Shown piece by piece: positions 62,312 through 64,000 of a DNA stretch of 64,000 nucleotides (positions are counted from its first letter, which is position 1; the number at the start of each line of letters is the position of its first letter). Source of the stretch: Sanghuangporus weigelae (lineage: Eukaryota; Basidiomycota; Agaricomycetes; Hymenochaetales; Hymenochaetaceae); contig CP137321.1 of NCBI GenBank assembly GCA_033182465.1, forward strand, positions 2,542,001-2,606,000. Direction: 5' to 3'. Made by a program: the position numbers and the translations under genes. The notes beneath the pieces are model-generated. The model was not told where the DNA came from, did no database searches, and saw nothing but the letters and a program-made list of their open reading frames with translations.

Positions 62312-64000
62312 ATGCTTAGCGCCATCGCCGCCCGAAAGGCAGCTCAAGCTGCAAACCTCGCTGCTACATCTCAACCATTTTCTTCAACGCCGGGCGATGT
62401 TCTCATATCTGAATCCGAGTCCGAGTCTGGTTCTGAGGGTCTCAAGACAGTTATTCAAAAATCTAAACGCAAATCGAGCGATACTGTGAATCTGAAAAGG
62501 CCAACTGATCGCAAAAAACGGCGGAAGAACAGTGCGAAGATCGAAGCAGCGCAACCTCGTTATTACGACACCATCGAAGCCTTTCCTCAACCAGTTGAGC
62601 AGGACGAAGGCCCGTTGAGCTCAGCGAGCGACAGTGACGAGGACATACAGGAACTCCAATTCGCAGACACAGAACTCCGCGAAATCATAGAGGCTCAACA
62701 GCCTCAAAAGACAAAGACTCAGCGGGCTTGGTCACCCAGTAGACCGCCTGGGAACTCGTCCGACGAGGGGGCCGAATTATCCGCCCCTACGCCTCACTTC
62801 CCTTTTGCACCAGGTTCACGAACTGAACGATTACGAGGTGCAAAGTATCAAACCGCGTATTCCTTATCCTTCGTCCCACAGCCCGAGAAGAATGTCTTCT
62901 ATATTGACAAGAATGATACGCAATCTGTTTTGGGTCGGAAAGGAACCGTGATCACTCTGGTGGAAGGGGAGACTACGGCACTTCTTGGTGTATACTCCCT
63001 AACTGTTCTTAGAGGTCGTGTCTCTCTTATGGGCACTGAACTACATGCATCGGCATCAAGACCGTATACCATTTTTGCCCCGAAGTGCTCCCCCATCCCA
63101 GTCGTAACGGCCGTACCTTCTAGCGGGATCTCGTCATTTCCATTGCCGGATAGAATTACCCATGCTATCGAACCGAGCGATACTATTTTATTCCTAGAGG
63201 ATGTACACACCGGAGTTGAAGGTCTCGGACTAATCTGCAAAACCTTCGAGAACGTTTTTGATGCATCATCGCTCGGTGAAGATACTCTTCGCCTATCCGG
63301 AGCAAGAGTGGTCAGGGATTTCTTCTTCAGCTCATACTCAAACACTCATCGCTGTATTAGCTCACTACGATTCCACGTTCACTGCAAGTTTTCCACATTC
63401 CAGATTCCTGGAGAAATGCTTTAGCAGCACTCCCCTCGGGCCTGTCCGAGAATGGTGATGTGGATTTAGAGCCTTTGACCCTGCTTGTAAGGGGGCAGAA
63501 GCGAACTGGAAAAAGTACCTTTGCGCGAACCCTATTAAATCGACTTATCTGCCGATACCGGCGTGTTGCCTATCTGGAGTGTGATATTGGACAAACAGAA
63601 TTTACTCCTTCCGGACTTGTATCGCTACATGTAATTGACAGACCCATGTTTGGTAGGTATTTTGCCTCCATGTCTTCGACGTGAGTTTGACTTGTGATTG
63701 ATAGGTCCTCCTTTTACACACCCTCTAATACCTTATGCCTCTCACTTCATCGGCGCATCCTCCCCGAAGGACAGCCCTGTGTACTACCTCACGTCTGTCT
63801 CCACTCTTTTACAAACATACAAGCTGGAGCTTCAATATCCCGCTCCTGAAGATGAGTTCTACGACTCTGATTCGGAAGACAATAGAATTGTGGATGTGAT
63901 CCCGTTGGTAGTTAACACAATGGGCTGGTTGAAAGGTCTTGGAGCCGATCTTGCGAGACGGATAGAAGAATTGGTGGCGCCTACAAATATTTTCATGACG
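62312..64000 (+). CDS. GRC3: Polynucleotide 5'-hydroxyl-kinase GRC3, 3' end beyond window
   Basis: Kinase of the Las1-Grc3 complex that processes ITS2 in the pre-60S particle. The N-terminus is disordered and charged (SESESESGSEGLK, KSKRKSS, RKKRRKN). Residues ~190-350 form the N-terminal beta domain (VITLVEGETTALLGVYSL, RVSLMGTELHAS). After an intron or two near 63320-63420 comes the P-loop RGQKRTGKSTFARTLLNRL (GxxxxGKST). The lid/Walker-B-like YLECDIGQTEF and PSGLVSLHVI follow. An intron (near 63653-63704) precedes PPFTHPLIPYASHFIGASSP. The gene runs off the right edge at about residue 540; the usual length is 650-750. The shared family member Clp1 lacks this acidic head and is less likely. 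Confidence 0.9.

Overview
This 64 kb window is nuclear DNA of a filamentous basidiomycete fungus, most likely an agaricomycete. The evidence is the dense packing of genes on both strands, the many 48-70 bp GT-AG introns (17 inferred exons in the Pol III subunit alone), TTACATAAT-type AT-rich spacers, and proteins whose wording is fungal throughout (BIG1, DUF2433, KGD4/Ymr31, Rab escort protein, GRC3, a QDE-1-type RdRP). I see no bacterial operon structure, no CRISPR, no rRNA and no recognisable virus-derived element.

Layout, left to right: proteasome alpha-1 SCL1 (-, cut by the left edge) diverges from RPC1, the largest Pol III subunit (+). KGD4 (-) follows, then a TGL1-type lipase (+), BIG1 (+), MED13 (-), a DUF2433 pseudo-phosphoesterase with RRM-like and RGG tail (+), Rab escort protein MRS6 (-), nucleolin-like gar2/NSR1 (+), MED10 (-) and RIC8 (+). 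Three complete actin genes occupy 28.8-44.6 kb. Actin A and divergent actin B are in tandem (+), separated by an intron-containing tRNA-Met(CAT) and a 409-bp Harbinger-like MITE. Actin C (-) lies 10 kb away, beyond CGI121 (-), a membrane-anchored PDI-like protein (+) and a ~1,400-residue PPR protein (-). Actin C diverges from RPN10 (+). NDUFB7 (+), SCO1 (-) and EMG1 (+) follow, then an intact DHA2-type MFS transporter (-) with a broken tandem copy (-). SEC14 (+), an RNA-silencing RdRP (-), TSR2 (-) and GRC3 (+, cut by the right edge) complete the window.

Most genes are core housekeeping: transcription (RPC1, MED13, MED10), ribosome and tRNA biogenesis (gar2, EMG1, TSR2, GRC3, CGI121), proteasome (SCL1, RPN10), mitochondria (KGD4, NDUFB7, SCO1, PPR), secretion and lipids (MRS6, SEC14, BIG1, lipase, PDI) and cytoskeleton. 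They are individually organised, not in operons; many pairs are divergent with 140-550 bp shared promoters.

The most unusual content is the actin trio. All three have the same exon lengths (24/37/6/28/69/597/367), including a 6-nt microexon, and a TATA box 92-99 bp before the start codon. One paralog has diverged in the DNase-I loop and uses a GC-AG intron. Other notable items are the MITE, the degenerate DUF2433 active site fused to an RNA-binding-like tail, and the accessory-looking right part (50-61 kb) with the MFS pseudogene and the RdRP, whose 5' end I could not resolve.
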